Positions 24,441-32,897 are shown, numbered from the stretch's first letter. The stretch: DNA of 45,527 bases from Collinsella sp. (GCA_031294825.1 JAUMPM010000028.1:1-45527); one strand, 5' to 3'. Numbers and translations: made by a program. The notes: generated by a model from the letters alone, not told the origin.

Positions 24441-25229
24441 TTACATTTCTCCGCCTTGGAGCGAACACCAAGCACCTTGCGCATCCGTGGTGAGAATCAC
24501 CGGGCCGTCATTGGTAATGGCGACGGTGTTCTCGTAGTGCGCGGCGGGCAGGTGGTCGTTGGTCGTGACGATCCAACCGTCGGAGCCCGTGCTCACATGG
24601 TTGGAACCCATCGTAACCATCGGCTCGATGGCAATGACCATGCCGGCCTGGAGGCGAACGCCCCTCCCCTTCTTTCCATAGTTAGGAACGTTGGGGTCCT
24701 CGTGCATCACGCGGCCAATGCCATGGCCCACATAATCGCGAAGCACGCCATAACCGTGAGACTCGGCGAGGGACTGAACGGCATAACCGACGTCCCCGAT
24801 ATGGTTACCGGGAACAGCCTGCTCGATGGCAGCCTTAAGGCAATCGCGCGTGATCTCGCACAAAGCCTTGGCTTCGGGCGTGGGGGTGCCGACGAAAAAC
24901 GTCCAAGCGTTATCGCCGACCCAACCGTCGACAACGGCTCCCGTATCGATGGAGATGATATCGCCATCGCGCAGGATCATGTCGGGGTTGGGAATACCGT
25001 GTACCACGGCATCGTTAATCGATGCGCAAATGGTTCCGGGAAACCCGCCGTAACCCTTAAAGGCTGGGGTGCCACCATGCATGCGGATAATCTGCTCCGC
25101 GAGCTGATCGAGCTCAAAAGTCGAAACGCCGGGGCGCACCATGGCTCCAACGTGGCGGAGCGCCATCTTAGATAGCGCTCCTGCCTTCTTCATCTGCTCG
25201 ATTTGCGTTGCAGACTTAATCTTGATCAT
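24441..25229 (-). CDS. map: Methionine aminopeptidase, type I
   Basis: Removes the initiator Met from nascent proteins. The metal ligands are visible: Asp in ISIDTGAV (~95), Asp in GDNAWT (~107), His in YVGHGIGR (~172), Glu in AIEPMV (~205) and Glu in HYENTVAI (~237). Length 262 aa. Its ATG overlaps the adk stop (ATGA), so the two are translationally coupled. This adk-map-infA order is standard in actinobacteria. Confidence 0.97.
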   Translation of the reverse strand: MIKIKSATQIEQMKKAGALSKMALRHVGAMVRPGVSTFELDQLAEQIIRMHGGTPAFKGYGGFPGTICASINDAVVHGIPNPDMILRDGDIISIDTGAVVDGWVGDNAWTFFVGTPTPEAKALCEITRDCLKAAIEQAVPGNHIGDVGYAVQSLAESHGYGVLRDYVGHGIGRVMHEDPNVPNYGKKGRGVRLQAGMVIAIEPMVTMGSNHVSTGSDGWIVTTNDHLPAAHYENTVAITNDGPVILTTDAQGAWCSLQGGEM

Positions 25230-25852
25230 AGACCGAGAGCCTCTTTGACATCCCCGTACACGGTCTCGCGAGCCTGGTCACCGTTGACCGACTTGAGCAG
25301 ACCCTGGCCACGATAGTAGTCGACGAGCGGGCTCGTGGACTTCTCGTAGACGTCGAGACGGTTCTTGATGGTCTCGGGCTTGTCGTCGTCGCGCTGATAC
25401 ATCTCGCCGCCACACTTGGGGCAGGTAGCATCGGCAGCGGTGCCGGTGTAACCGCATGCGCGGCAGGTGCGACGCGAAGACAGACGATCGATAATGACCT
25501 CGGGGGCCACATCGACCAGAAGGGCGCAGTCGATCTCGCGACCCATGGCGGAGAGCTCGGAATCGAGCGTCACAGCCTGGGCGGTGTTGCGCGGGAAGCC
25601 GTCGAGGATGAAGCCCTGCTGGGCGTCATCGGCGGCAAGGCGCTCCTTGACAAGGTCGATCACGAGCTGGTCGGGAACGAGCTCGCCAGCGTCCATGTAC
25701 TTCTTAGCCTGAATACCAAGCTCGGTGCCACCCTTGACGGCAGCACGCAGCAGGTCGCCCGTGGAAATGTGGGCGACGCCAAACTCGGCGACGAGCTCCT
25801 GTGCGACGGTGCCCTTACCGGCACCCGGAGCTCCGAGCAATACGAGGTTCAT
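25226..25852 (-). CDS. adk: Adenylate kinase
   Basis: Interconverts ATP + AMP and 2 ADP. The P-loop is LLGAPGAGKGT (residues 4-14); the AMP-binding DGFPRN is near 84. The lid (~125-160) carries four Cys (CRAC and CPKC), so it is the zinc-binding lid type. 208 aa. The start at 25852 has GAGGAGG at the right distance; a TTG two codons upstream is less likely. It overlaps map by 4 bases and lies 18 bases downstream of secY. Confidence 0.97.
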   Translation of the reverse strand: MNLVLLGAPGAGKGTVAQELVAEFGVAHISTGDLLRAAVKGGTELGIQAKKYMDAGELVPDQLVIDLVKERLAADDAQQGFILDGFPRNTAQAVTLDSELSAMGREIDCALLVDVAPEVIIDRLSSRRTCRACGYTGTAADATCPKCGGEMYQRDDDKPETIKNRLDVYEKSTSPLVDYYRGQGLLKSVNGDQARETVYGDVKEALGL

Positions 25853-25870
25853 GAGCAATCCTCCTCTAGC

Positions 25871-27157
25871 CTATTTAAAGAATCCATCGTAATCATACAT
25901 CTTGATCTGGCCTTCGAGCTTATCGACCGTGTCGAGCACGACGCCGACCATGATGAGGATGGACGTGCCGCCAAATGCCTGGATCAGATGGTTACCCGTG
26001 AAGGAGAAGATGATCGAAGGCACGATGGCGATGAGCGCCAAAAAGACAGCGCTGGGAAGCGTGATCTTGTTGAGCGCGTTCTTGATGTAGGCCGCGGTAG
26101 CCCTACCCGGACGCACGCCCGGAATAAAGCCGCCCTGCTTCTTAAGGTTATCGGCCGTGTCATCGGGGTTGAACACCATGGAGGTGTAGAAGTACGCGAA
26201 GAACACGATGAGGACAACGTTAAGCACCCAGTTGAGCCAACCGGTCGAAAGCGCGGAGGCAACTGCCTGAATCCAGCCGATGCCGGGGAAGAACACGGCA
26301 ATCTGAGCCGGGAAGTACAGCAGCGCCGAAGCGAAGATGATCGGCACGACACCCGCGGTGTTGACCTTGATGGGCAGGTAGGTGGTCTGGCCACCCATCA
26401 TGCGACGGCCCACGACGCGCTTAGCGTAGGAGACCGGGATGCGGCGCTGGCCGCGCTCAAGGAAAACAATCAGCGGGATAACCAGCAGGATGATGGCGCA
26501 GATGATCACCATGGTGATGATGCCACCGGCATTGCCCTCGGTGCTGGAGAAGATAGCCTGCGGCAGACCGGCCATGATGTTCGCGAAGATGATCAGCGAC
26601 ATGCCATTGCCGATACCGCGCTGGGTGATGAGCTCACCAATCCACATGATCAGCATGGCGCCCGCGGTGAGCGTACCGACGATCATGAGGTCGAAGATGA
26701 TCTCGGGAGCGCCGGCGCCATTGAAGCTGATGCCGAAGCTCTTAAAGAGGAAGAGGTAACCCACGGAGTTGAGGATTGCCAGAGCCAGGGTGAGGTAACG
26801 CGAATACTGCGTAATCTTGGTCTGACCGACCTCGCCCTCGCGGGCAAGCTCATGCAGGGAAGGCACGACGGCCTGGAGCATCTGGAGGATGATCGAGCTG
26901 GTGATGTAAGGCATGATGCCCAGCGAAAACACCGACACATAGCTCAACGCGCCGCCAGAGAAAAGATTCAGGAGGGCCATAGCACCTGCGGCGACCGAAT
27001 TGTTATCGGTCGAGAAAAGGCCCAGCATCCCCTGGAAGGGAATGCCGGGCACAGGAACGTGCGCACCAATGCGGTACACGACGAGCATAGCTATGGTAAA
27101 AAGAATCTTTTCGCGCAATTCTTTGATGCGGAAAGCATTCTTAAGACCATTTAGCAC
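25871..27157 (-). CDS. secY: Protein translocase subunit SecY
   Basis: The channel of the Sec translocon in the cytoplasmic membrane. 428 aa with ten hydrophobic segments. Visible landmarks are the N-terminal GLKNAFRIKELREKILFTIAML, the plug and lateral-gate region near 60-90, and PTRAGMRPGRAT-like cytosolic loops (FIPGVRPGRATAAYI, ~355). The start is a GTG at 27157, inside the end of rplO (7-base overlap), a coupled start. Confidence 0.97.
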   Translation of the reverse strand: MLNGLKNAFRIKELREKILFTIAMLVVYRIGAHVPVPGIPFQGMLGLFSTDNNSVAAGAMALLNLFSGGALSYVSVFSLGIMPYITSSIILQMLQAVVPSLHELAREGEVGQTKITQYSRYLTLALAILNSVGYLFLFKSFGISFNGAGAPEIIFDLMIVGTLTAGAMLIMWIGELITQRGIGNGMSLIIFANIMAGLPQAIFSSTEGNAGGIITMVIICAIILLVIPLIVFLERGQRRIPVSYAKRVVGRRMMGGQTTYLPIKVNTAGVVPIIFASALLYFPAQIAVFFPGIGWIQAVASALSTGWLNWVLNVVLIVFFAYFYTSMVFNPDDTADNLKKQGGFIPGVRPGRATAAYIKNALNKITLPSAVFLALIAIVPSIIFSFTGNHLIQAFGGTSILIMVGVVLDTVDKLEGQIKMYDYDGFFK

Positions 27158-27600
27158 GGCAGCTCGACCTTTCCGCCGGCGGCCTCGATCTTGGCCTGCG
27201 CAGAAGCGCTGACCTTGTCGACCTTGACCGTGAACTTCTTGGTGAGCTCACCATTGCCGAGCACCTTGACGGGCTCGAACTCGCTCTTGGTGATGCGAGC
27301 GGCCTTAAGAGCGGCACCGTCGATCACAGCGCCGTCCTCGAACTTACGCTCGAGACGCTCAACGTTAACGGCGGTGTACTCGATACGACGGGGGTTGCGG
27401 AAGCCCGGAAGCTTGGGCAGGCGCATAGCCAGCGGAGTCTGGCCACCCTCGAAGCCGGCACCCTTGGTGCCGCCAGAGCGGGAACCCTGGCCCTTCTGGC
27501 CGCGGCCAGAAGTGGTGCCGTGACCCGAAGAATTGCCACGGCCGACGCGCTTGCGGTTCTTGGTGGAACCGGGCGCGGGAGTAAGATCGTGAAGCTGCAT
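27151..27600 (-). CDS. rplO: 50S ribosomal protein L15
   Basis: Large-subunit assembly protein. 149 aa with the Gly/Arg-rich N-terminal extension (HDLTPAPGSTKNRKRVGRG, SGHGTTSGRGQKG) and the C-terminal globular part. It overlaps the secY start and lies 3 bases after rpmD. Confidence 0.97.
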   Translation of the reverse strand: MQLHDLTPAPGSTKNRKRVGRGNSSGHGTTSGRGQKGQGSRSGGTKGAGFEGGQTPLAMRLPKLPGFRNPRRIEYTAVNVERLERKFEDGAVIDGAALKAARITKSEFEPVKVLGNGELTKKFTVKVDKVSASAQAKIEAAGGKVELPC

Positions 27601-27603
27601 TTG

Positions 27604-27786
27604 CTACTCCTCTACAATCTCGACAAGGTGCTTGACCTTGAAGATCATGCCGCGGACGGACTCGTTGTCAGCAATCTCGCGAACCTCGCGGATCCTGTGG
27701 AGACCGAGGGCACGGACAGTACGGACCTGGTCCTGCTTGCAACCGTTGGTGCTGCGGACCTGCTTGATCTTGATGGTGTCAGCCAT
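27604..27786 (-). CDS. rpmD: 50S ribosomal protein L30
   Basis: 60-aa L30 of the bacterial short form: IKIKQVRSTNGCKQDQ, then RALGLHRIREVREIADN. It starts 2 bases after the rpsE stop, in the standard order. Confidence 0.96.
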   Translation of the reverse strand: MADTIKIKQVRSTNGCKQDQVRTVRALGLHRIREVREIADNESVRGMIFKVKHLVEIVEE

Positions 27787-27788
27787 GC

Positions 27789-28313
27789 TTAGTTCTCCTT
27801 ACCGACGAACATCTCGGAGACCGTCAGGCCACGGCGAGCCGCGACGTCCTCAGGGCTGGAGAGCTCCTTGAGGCCCTCGACGGCAGCCTTGATGATGTTG
27901 AGGCCGTTGTCGGTACCGAGGGACTTGGACAGGACGTTCTTGATGCCAGCAAGCTCAAAGAGGGGACGCACAGCGCCGCCGGCGATAACGCCGGTACCCT
28001 CGACAGCGGGCTTGATGATGATGCGGCCGGCACCAAAGTGGCCGAGAACCTCGTGCGGGATGGTGCCCTGCTCGGTCACCGGCACGTGGAACATGTTCTT
28101 CTTGGCATCGAGAGATGCCTTGGAGATGGCCATGGGCACCTCAGCGGACTTGCCCATGCCAACGCCGACGTTGCCCTTGCCGTCGCCAACGACGACGAGA
28201 GCGACGAGGCTCATGCGACGACCACCCTTGACGGTCTTCGACACGCGGTTGATGTAAACGACGCGCTCCTCGAACTCGGAGGCCTCGCGCTGCTGCTTCT
28301 GATTACGAGCCAT
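27789..28313 (-). CDS. rpsE: 30S ribosomal protein S5
   Basis: Small-subunit fidelity protein. 174 aa; the double-stranded RNA-binding domain (EERVVYINRVSKTVKGGRR, residues ~14-32), GVGMGKSAEVPMAISKA (~55) and the C-terminal domain with AGGAVRPLFELAGI are clear. Both conserved loops lack any obvious change. Confidence 0.97.
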   Translation of the reverse strand: MARNQKQQREASEFEERVVYINRVSKTVKGGRRMSLVALVVVGDGKGNVGVGMGKSAEVPMAISKASLDAKKNMFHVPVTEQGTIPHEVLGHFGAGRIIIKPAVEGTGVIAGGAVRPLFELAGIKNVLSKSLGTDNGLNIIKAAVEGLKELSSPEDVAARRGLTVSEMFVGKEN

Positions 28314-28327
28314 GTGCTACATACCTC

Positions 28328-28696
28328 CTAGAACTCGAGACCGGCGGCACGAGCACCGTCGGCGAGGGCCTTGACGCGGCCATGGTAGATACGGCCACCG
28401 CGATCGAAGGCGACCTTGGTGATGCCGGCCTCGATGGCGCGCTTGCCAACGAGCTGACCGACCTTCTCCGCAGCCTCCTTGTTCGAGGTGTGGGTGCCCT
28501 TGAACTCGGCCTCGAGGGTCGAGGCAGAGACGAGCGTCAGGCTGGAGCCCTTGCTGTCGTCGATGATCTGGGCATAGATGTTGGCGTTAGTACGGGTCAC
28601 GCGAAGACGCGGACGCTCGGAGGTACCCGAGACCTTGCCGCGAACACGACGCTGACGACGCTTGAGGCCTTCCAGCTTCGCCTTATGCTTGTTCAT
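28328..28696 (-). CDS. rplR: 50S ribosomal protein L18
   Basis: 5S rRNA-binding protein. 122 aa; RRQRRVRGKVSGTSERPRL (residues ~13-31) and the C-terminal VAFDRGGRIYHGRVKALAD are canonical. It stands between rplF and rpsE. Confidence 0.97.
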   Translation of the reverse strand: MNKHKAKLEGLKRRQRRVRGKVSGTSERPRLRVTRTNANIYAQIIDDSKGSSLTLVSASTLEAEFKGTHTSNKEAAEKVGQLVGKRAIEAGITKVAFDRGGRIYHGRVKALADGARAAGLEF

Positions 28697-28724
28697 ACGT
28701 AAACTCCTAAAAAGGTTGATCTTG

Positions 28725-28746
28725 CCAGCACCTGACGGGGTGCTGG
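28725..28746 (-). other. Intergenic hairpin between rplF and rplR
   Basis: CCAGCACC (28725-28732) and GGTGCTGG (28739-28746), 6-base loop, in the 75-base gap between the two genes. There is no T-run. It is probably an mRNA processing or stability hairpin. Confidence 0.45.
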
Positions 28747-28771
28747 TCTTATGCGAGTGAGTCGGTTACGA

Positions 28772-29308
28772 CTACTTGGCGGCCTTACCCAGCTTGCGGC
28801 GGATGTGCTCGCCAACGTAGTGGATACCCTTGCCCTTGTAAGGCTCGGGAGGACGATGGCCGCGGATCTCAGCGGCGATCTGACCGACCTGCTGCTTGTT
28901 AATACCCTTGACGTTCACGTGGGTGTTGTCGGGAACCTCGAAGGTGATGCCCTCGGGAGCCTCGACGATCACGGGGTGCGAGAAGCCCAGGGAGAACTCG
29001 AGGTTCTTGCCCTTCTGCTGCACGCGGTAACCGACGCCGGCGAGCTCGAGCTTCTTCTCGAAGCCCTCGGAAACGCCAACAACCATGTTGTGGATGAGGG
29101 CGCGGGTGAGGCCGTGGCGGGCACGGGTCTCACGCTCGTCGTCGGGACGGGAAACGGTGAGGACGTTGTCCTCGACGTTGATAGCGAGCTTCTCAAAGAC
29201 ATCGAGCTCGAGCTGGCCCTTGGGGCCCTTGACGACAACGTTGTTGCCGTTGACTGCCACTTCGACTCCGGCGGGAATCTGGACAGGCTTATTACCGATA
29301 CGAGACAC
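28772..29308 (-). CDS. rplF: 50S ribosomal protein L6
   Basis: Large-subunit protein near the factor-binding centre. 178 aa with two similar alpha/beta halves. The N-terminus MSRIGNKPVQIPAGVEV and the C-terminal PEPYKGKGIHYVGEHIRRKLGK are hallmark sequences. Confidence 0.98.
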   Translation of the reverse strand: MSRIGNKPVQIPAGVEVAVNGNNVVVKGPKGQLELDVFEKLAINVEDNVLTVSRPDDERETRARHGLTRALIHNMVVGVSEGFEKKLELAGVGYRVQQKGKNLEFSLGFSHPVIVEAPEGITFEVPDNTHVNVKGINKQQVGQIAAEIRGHRPPEPYKGKGIHYVGEHIRRKLGKAAK

Positions 29309-29341
29309 GGTGATCTCCTTTCCTTCTACCTACCGAGCGAA

Positions 29342-29740
29342 TTACCAGACGTAAGCGATGATCTCGCCGCCGACGTTGTGCTTGCGAGCATCGCGGTCGG
29401 TCATGACGCCATGGCTGGTGGAAATAATGGCGGTACCAAGGCCACCGCGGACGCGGGGCATGTCGGCAACGCCGGTGTACTTACGCAGGCCCGGCTTGGA
29501 AATGCGGCGGATGCCGTTGATGACCTTAGCCTTCTTGGGACCATACTTAAGCGTGATGTGCAGAGTCTTCTGGGGAACGGTGTCCTCGACATCGTAGCCC
29601 TCGATGTAGCCCTCCTCGTGCAGAACACGAGCGATCTCGACGAGCTTCTTGCTGCTCGGCATGGAGACCGTGGCCTTGTTCACAGAGTTAGCGTTACGGA
29701 TGCGCGTAAGCATATCTGCGATCGGGTCTGTAAGGTTCAT
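29342..29740 (-). CDS. rpsH: 30S ribosomal protein S8
   Basis: Binds the central 16S domain and, in several bacteria, the spc mRNA as repressor. 132 aa; TDPIADMLTRIRNA at the start and STSHGVMTDRDARKHNVGGE at the end are canonical. A 119-base gap to rpsZ holds only a small weak hairpin. Confidence 0.98.
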   Translation of the reverse strand: MNLTDPIADMLTRIRNANSVNKATVSMPSSKKLVEIARVLHEEGYIEGYDVEDTVPQKTLHITLKYGPKKAKVINGIRRISKPGLRKYTGVADMPRVRGGLGTAIISTSHGVMTDRDARKHNVGGEIIAYVW

Positions 29741-29859
29741 ACAGATTCTCCTTCGTTCTTGATGAACACGTGCTCTTGGTTCTTCGCCGCCCTTAACGGC
29801 AAAGCCTAACTAGCGCGTTTTCCCTGTTCCAAACGGATGCTTGAAACGCTGGTAGTGAC

Positions 29860-30045
29860 TTACCAGCTGGCCTTCTTAACGCCGGGAAGCTCGCCCTTGA
29901 GTGCAAGCTCACGGAAGCAGACACGGCACAGGCCGAACTTGCGGTACACAGAGTGCGGACGGCCGCAGCGCTGGCAGCGCGTGTACTCACGAGTAGAGAA
30001 CTTCTGCTTGCGATTGCACTTGACGATCATCGATGTCTTAGCCAC
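29860..30045 (-). CDS. rpsZ: 30S ribosomal protein S14 type Z
   Basis: 61-aa zinc-binding S14. The two Cys-x-x-Cys pairs (CQRC at ~24-27, CRVC at ~40-43) are present. It is the short zinc form typical of actinobacteria and firmicutes, in its standard spc-operon place. Confidence 0.97.
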   Translation of the reverse strand: MAKTSMIVKCNRKQKFSTREYTRCQRCGRPHSVYRKFGLCRVCFRELALKGELPGVKKASW

Positions 30046-30079
30046 TTATATCCTCCTCACATAGAGTATTGTTCGCCCC

Positions 30080-30109
30080 AAGCGCCGCTCCCTTGTGGAA
30101 ACGGCGCTT
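30080..30109 (-). other. Hairpin between rplE and rpsZ
   Basis: AAGCGCCG (30080-30087) and CGGCGCTT (30102-30109), 14-base loop, in the 79-base gap between the genes, on transcribed mRNA. Its location near the rplE/rpsZ junction suits an S8-type feedback site, but no S8 helix consensus was confirmed. Confidence 0.4.
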
Positions 30110-30124
30110 TTAGGGCAGGTGAAC

Positions 30125-30682
30125 CTATTTCTTGAACGGGAAACCGAAGGCGTCCAGAAGGGCCTTGGCCTCCTCATCGGTGTTGGCGGTGGTCACGAAA
30201 GTGATGTCCATACCACGCTGGTGATCGACGGAGTCGAAGTCGATCTCGGGGAAGATGAGCTGCTCGGTGACGCCCATGGAGAAGTTACCACGGCCGTCGA
30301 AGCTCTTGGCGGAGATGCCGCGGAAGTCGCGGATACGGGGGATCGCGACGGAGGTCAGACGATCGAAGAACTCCCACATACGGTCGCCACGCAGGGTAAC
30401 CTTGCAGCCAATCGGCATACCAGCGCGCAGGCGGAAGGTAGCGATGGACTTGCGGGCACGGGTGATCATCGGCTGCTGGCCGGTGATGGCGCGCAGGTCG
30501 CGCACGGCACCGTCGATGGCCTTGGAATCGGTGGCGGCCTCGCCGACACCCATGTTCACGACGATCTTCTCAAACTTGGGGATCATCATGACGTTCTCGT
30601 ACTGGAACTTGTCCTGAAGCTGCTGCTTGACCTCGTTGTTGTACTTGGTCTTCAGACGCGGCACATACTTCTCTTCTGCCAT
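30125..30682 (-). CDS. rplE: 50S ribosomal protein L5
   Basis: 5S rRNA-binding central protuberance protein. 185 aa and complete: NVMMIPKFEKIVVNMGVGEA (residues ~29-48), RARKSIATFRLRAGMPIGCKVTLRG (~75) and the C-terminal GMDITFVTTANTDEEAKALL. AAGGAG stands 7 bases before the ATG. Remarkably it is the first gene of this ribosomal block: rplX, which normally precedes it, is absent, and a 311-base gap leads to xdhC on the same strand. Confidence 0.98.
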   Translation of the reverse strand: MAEEKYVPRLKTKYNNEVKQQLQDKFQYENVMMIPKFEKIVVNMGVGEAATDSKAIDGAVRDLRAITGQQPMITRARKSIATFRLRAGMPIGCKVTLRGDRMWEFFDRLTSVAIPRIRDFRGISAKSFDGRGNFSMGVTEQLIFPEIDFDSVDHQRGMDITFVTTANTDEEAKALLDAFGFPFKK

Positions 30683-30899
30683 TGTTCACTCCTTCTTGGG
30701 GTTTTAAGCACGGGGCGTGGCCACGATGGGTTGTCCTCGTGCCTCCTGGCTGCATCCGCGCCGCTCATGGCATTTTGCGGTTTGGACTCGACGCAGCAGG
30801 AGCCGACAAAACAATCGGTACTATACGCGCATCGGGAGCGTATTTCCAGAAAAACCTCGTCTGCCTGCACAACTCCACAACTCCCCCGCACAAATGGGT
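30683..30899 (-). promoter_or_regulatory. rplE upstream region, probable operon promoter
   Basis: No gene is visible here and none of the frames resembles rplX. A TATAGT on the minus strand (complement of 30820-30825) about 137 bases before rplE could be a -10 box; no clear -35 was found. Transcription of the spc operon must begin here or come from upstream through the hairpin at 30900-30986. Confidence 0.35.
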
Positions 30900-30986
30900 C
30901 CCAACAAGCAGTTGCGGTGAAATAGGGCCTGTTTTGCGGTCTAGCAGGCTTGAACAATCCGTATTTCACCGCAACTTATTGGTGGG
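30900..30986. repeat. 87-base long inverted repeat between xdhC and rplE
   Basis: Outer CCCAACAA (30900-30907) against TTGGTGGG (30979-30986, one mismatch), two unpaired bases, then perfect 15-bp arms AGTTGCGGTGAAATA (30910-30924) and TATTTCACCGCAACT (30962-30976). An inner GCCTG/CAGGC pair closes the tip. It starts 7 bp after the xdhC stop. It may be the terminator region of the catabolic island or an inserted palindromic element. Confidence 0.75.
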
Positions 30987-30993
30987 GATGCGA

Positions 30994-32037
30994 CTAGCGC
31001 TTGCGGGGGACGAGCTTGGTGCGGCGCAGGTGGATCATCTCGGCGGCGATGGAGATGGCGATCTCCTCGGGGTCCTCAGCCTCGATGGCAACGCCGATCG
31101 GCAGGTGCAACTCGCCGATTTGCTCCTGCGTAAAGCCCTCCTGCTCCAAGCGGGCGCGCACAAAGGCCGTCTTACGGCGCGAGCCCAGGCAGCCCAGGTA
31201 GGCGGGTTTGGCGCGCATGGCCTGAATCACCACGTCGATATCGGACTTGTGACCCGCCGTGGCGACGACCACCAGGTCGCGCGGGCCGATGGGGCACTGC
31301 TTGCTCAGGCTCTTGTAGTCGACCAGACGACGGTCGTAGACACCGGGCACCCAATCGGGGGTCAGCGTGCCGGGGCGGTCGTCGCACGCCACGACGGCAA
31401 AGCCCGCCGCCGTAAGCACCCGCGCCGTCGCGGCGCCCACGTGGCCGCAGCCAAAGATATAGGTCAGGCCCTCGGGGCAGAGCGTCTCGATGTGCGCCGC
31501 GGGAATCTCAGAGGCCGCGTTGGTGTAGGTGACCTTACTCCCCTCCTCCACCAGCGAAAGCCCGGGGCAGCCCGCAATGGTGCGGCGCGATTCCTCGCCA
31601 TGGTACTCGGCCACATCGCCCTCGAGCGCGCTCGCGATAAACGGTTCAAAGTCGATGACGAAGTCGCCGATGCGCCGATAGGCCAAGACGTCGGCAACCG
31701 ACTGGAGCAACGGTACCTTGGTCGCGTCCAGGTGCAGATAGCACAGGCAGATGGCCCCGCCGCAGATCATGCCGGTATCGGAGTTCTCGCCGCCCATGGT
31801 GTAGCGGACCAGACGCGACTGTCCCGCGCTCAGGAGTTCGCGCGCCTCATCCAGCGCAAAGAGCTCAATCTTGCCGCCGCCGATAGTGCCCGCCTGGCCA
31901 CCGTCGGCAAAGACGGCCATCCAGGCGCCCACGCCGCGCGGCGACGACCCCGCCGTGCCGGCCACGACCACGAGCTCGCACGTCTCGCCAGCACGCAGGG
32001 CGGCAAGCGCAGCATTCGCCACATCGAGCTTTTCCAT
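30994..32037 (-). CDS. xdhC: XdhC/CoxI family protein (molybdenum hydroxylase maturation)
   Basis: Binds and matures molybdenum cofactor (sulfuration or insertion) for xanthine-dehydrogenase-type enzymes. The N-terminal XdhC/CoxI domain shows ELVVVAGTAGSSPRGVGAWM and GTIGGGKIE. A C-terminal Rossmann-like domain has FGCGHVGAATARVL (residues ~194-207) and ATAGHKSD (~255). 347 aa, normal. AGGAAA stands upstream of the ATG at 32037. It follows yqeB by 9 bases in one operon. The hydroxylase it would serve is not in this window. Confidence 0.9.
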   Translation of the reverse strand: MEKLDVANAALAALRAGETCELVVVAGTAGSSPRGVGAWMAVFADGGQAGTIGGGKIELFALDEARELLSAGQSRLVRYTMGGENSDTGMICGGAICLCYLHLDATKVPLLQSVADVLAYRRIGDFVIDFEPFIASALEGDVAEYHGEESRRTIAGCPGLSLVEEGSKVTYTNAASEIPAAHIETLCPEGLTYIFGCGHVGAATARVLTAAGFAVVACDDRPGTLTPDWVPGVYDRRLVDYKSLSKQCPIGPRDLVVVATAGHKSDIDVVIQAMRAKPAYLGCLGSRRKTAFVRARLEQEGFTQEQIGELHLPIGVAIEAEDPEEIAISIAAEMIHLRRTKLVPRKR

Positions 32038-32046
32038 TGCAATTTC

Positions 32047-32841
32047 CTATCCCTGGAATACACCGGTGAGCATGGCGAGTGCCTCGAGCACACCGCCGCC
32101 GACCGACGTCGCCTTGTCCGAAATGTAGTTGATATAGCTGGCATCGCCGCGCGGATCGACATCGGCGCATTTAAAGCCCTCAGTCACCTGCACGCCGTCG
32201 GCCAAAAGGCCGCGCAAGCAGCCATCAATCTGCGTGACCATGGGAGTATCACCCGCATACCCAACACACTCGCCGGCACTCACGATGTCGCCGATCGCGC
32301 GGTCGGACCGAAACACGCCGGCGGCGGGGCTGTGGATAACGCGCTCCTTACCATAGCCGGCGATGAAACCCGGCACGCCCGTATTGGGCTGGGGCGAACC
32401 TTGGGTGATGACACGGCCCAGGAAATGCCCGCGCATGGTCTCGACCACGGCGTCGCAGTCAACCGACGCGGTAAAGCCCGGCCCCACGGCAATGACGGCA
32501 GGCGCCATATCGCGCGTGGTGCCCAGATTGCGCTTGGCCAGGATCGCGTCGACCACAGCCGCGGGTTTAAGCTCATCGAGCATCTTGGCCTGAGGGTCCA
32601 CCACAACGGCGACGTCTCCGGCCTCGGTAATTGCAAGCGCCTCAGCCGGCGTCTGTGCCAAGCGAGCGCGAATGCCCTCGACCTGGACCTCGCCCAGGCG
32701 AATGGCCTCGCAAAAACTGATTGTGCGACGGATGCACGTGGGGACCGCGATATCGGCCATAACGACCGACACGCCGGCGCGTACCAAACGAGCAGCGACG
32801 CCCGTGGCGATATCGCCGGCGCCGCGAACATAAACGAGCAT
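32047..32841 (-). CDS. yqeB: YqeB-like selenium-dependent molybdenum hydroxylase accessory protein
   Basis: 264 aa, with a dinucleotide-binding start (VYVRGAGDIATGVAARLVRAG, residues 3-23). The later segments (GPGFTASVDCDAVVETMRGH, GSPQPNTGVPGF, GVFRSDRAIGDIV) match the EF2563/YqeB family of selenium-dependent molybdenum hydroxylase systems. The precise reaction is not settled; a role in labile selenium cofactor handling is the accepted proposal. Co-operonic with xdhC, divergent from yqeC across a 102-base region holding a dyad at 32883-32897. Confidence 0.88.
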   Translation of the reverse strand: MLVYVRGAGDIATGVAARLVRAGVSVVMADIAVPTCIRRTISFCEAIRLGEVQVEGIRARLAQTPAEALAITEAGDVAVVVDPQAKMLDELKPAAVVDAILAKRNLGTTRDMAPAVIAVGPGFTASVDCDAVVETMRGHFLGRVITQGSPQPNTGVPGFIAGYGKERVIHSPAAGVFRSDRAIGDIVSAGECVGYAGDTPMVTQIDGCLRGLLADGVQVTEGFKCADVDPRGDASYINYISDKATSVGGGVLEALAMLTGVFQG

Positions 32842-32882
32842 TCCCGGGGCACCTCCCTGTGCTACGGTTTGAGCAGAGCAAA

Positions 32883-32897
32883 AGCGGTTCGACCGCT
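32883..32897. promoter_or_regulatory. Dyad between divergent yqeB and yqeC
   Basis: AGCGGT-TCG-ACCGCT, perfect 6-bp arms, in the middle of the divergent intergenic region. An A/T-rich stretch with TATTAT at 32924-32929 (possible -10 for yqeC) lies beside it. Likely operator of a regulator controlling both directions. Confidence 0.4.

Noticed and set aside
25769..27154. 461-codon plus-strand open frame over secY
   Set aside because: Antisense to secY, and composed of His/Asp/Arg-rich shadow sequence.
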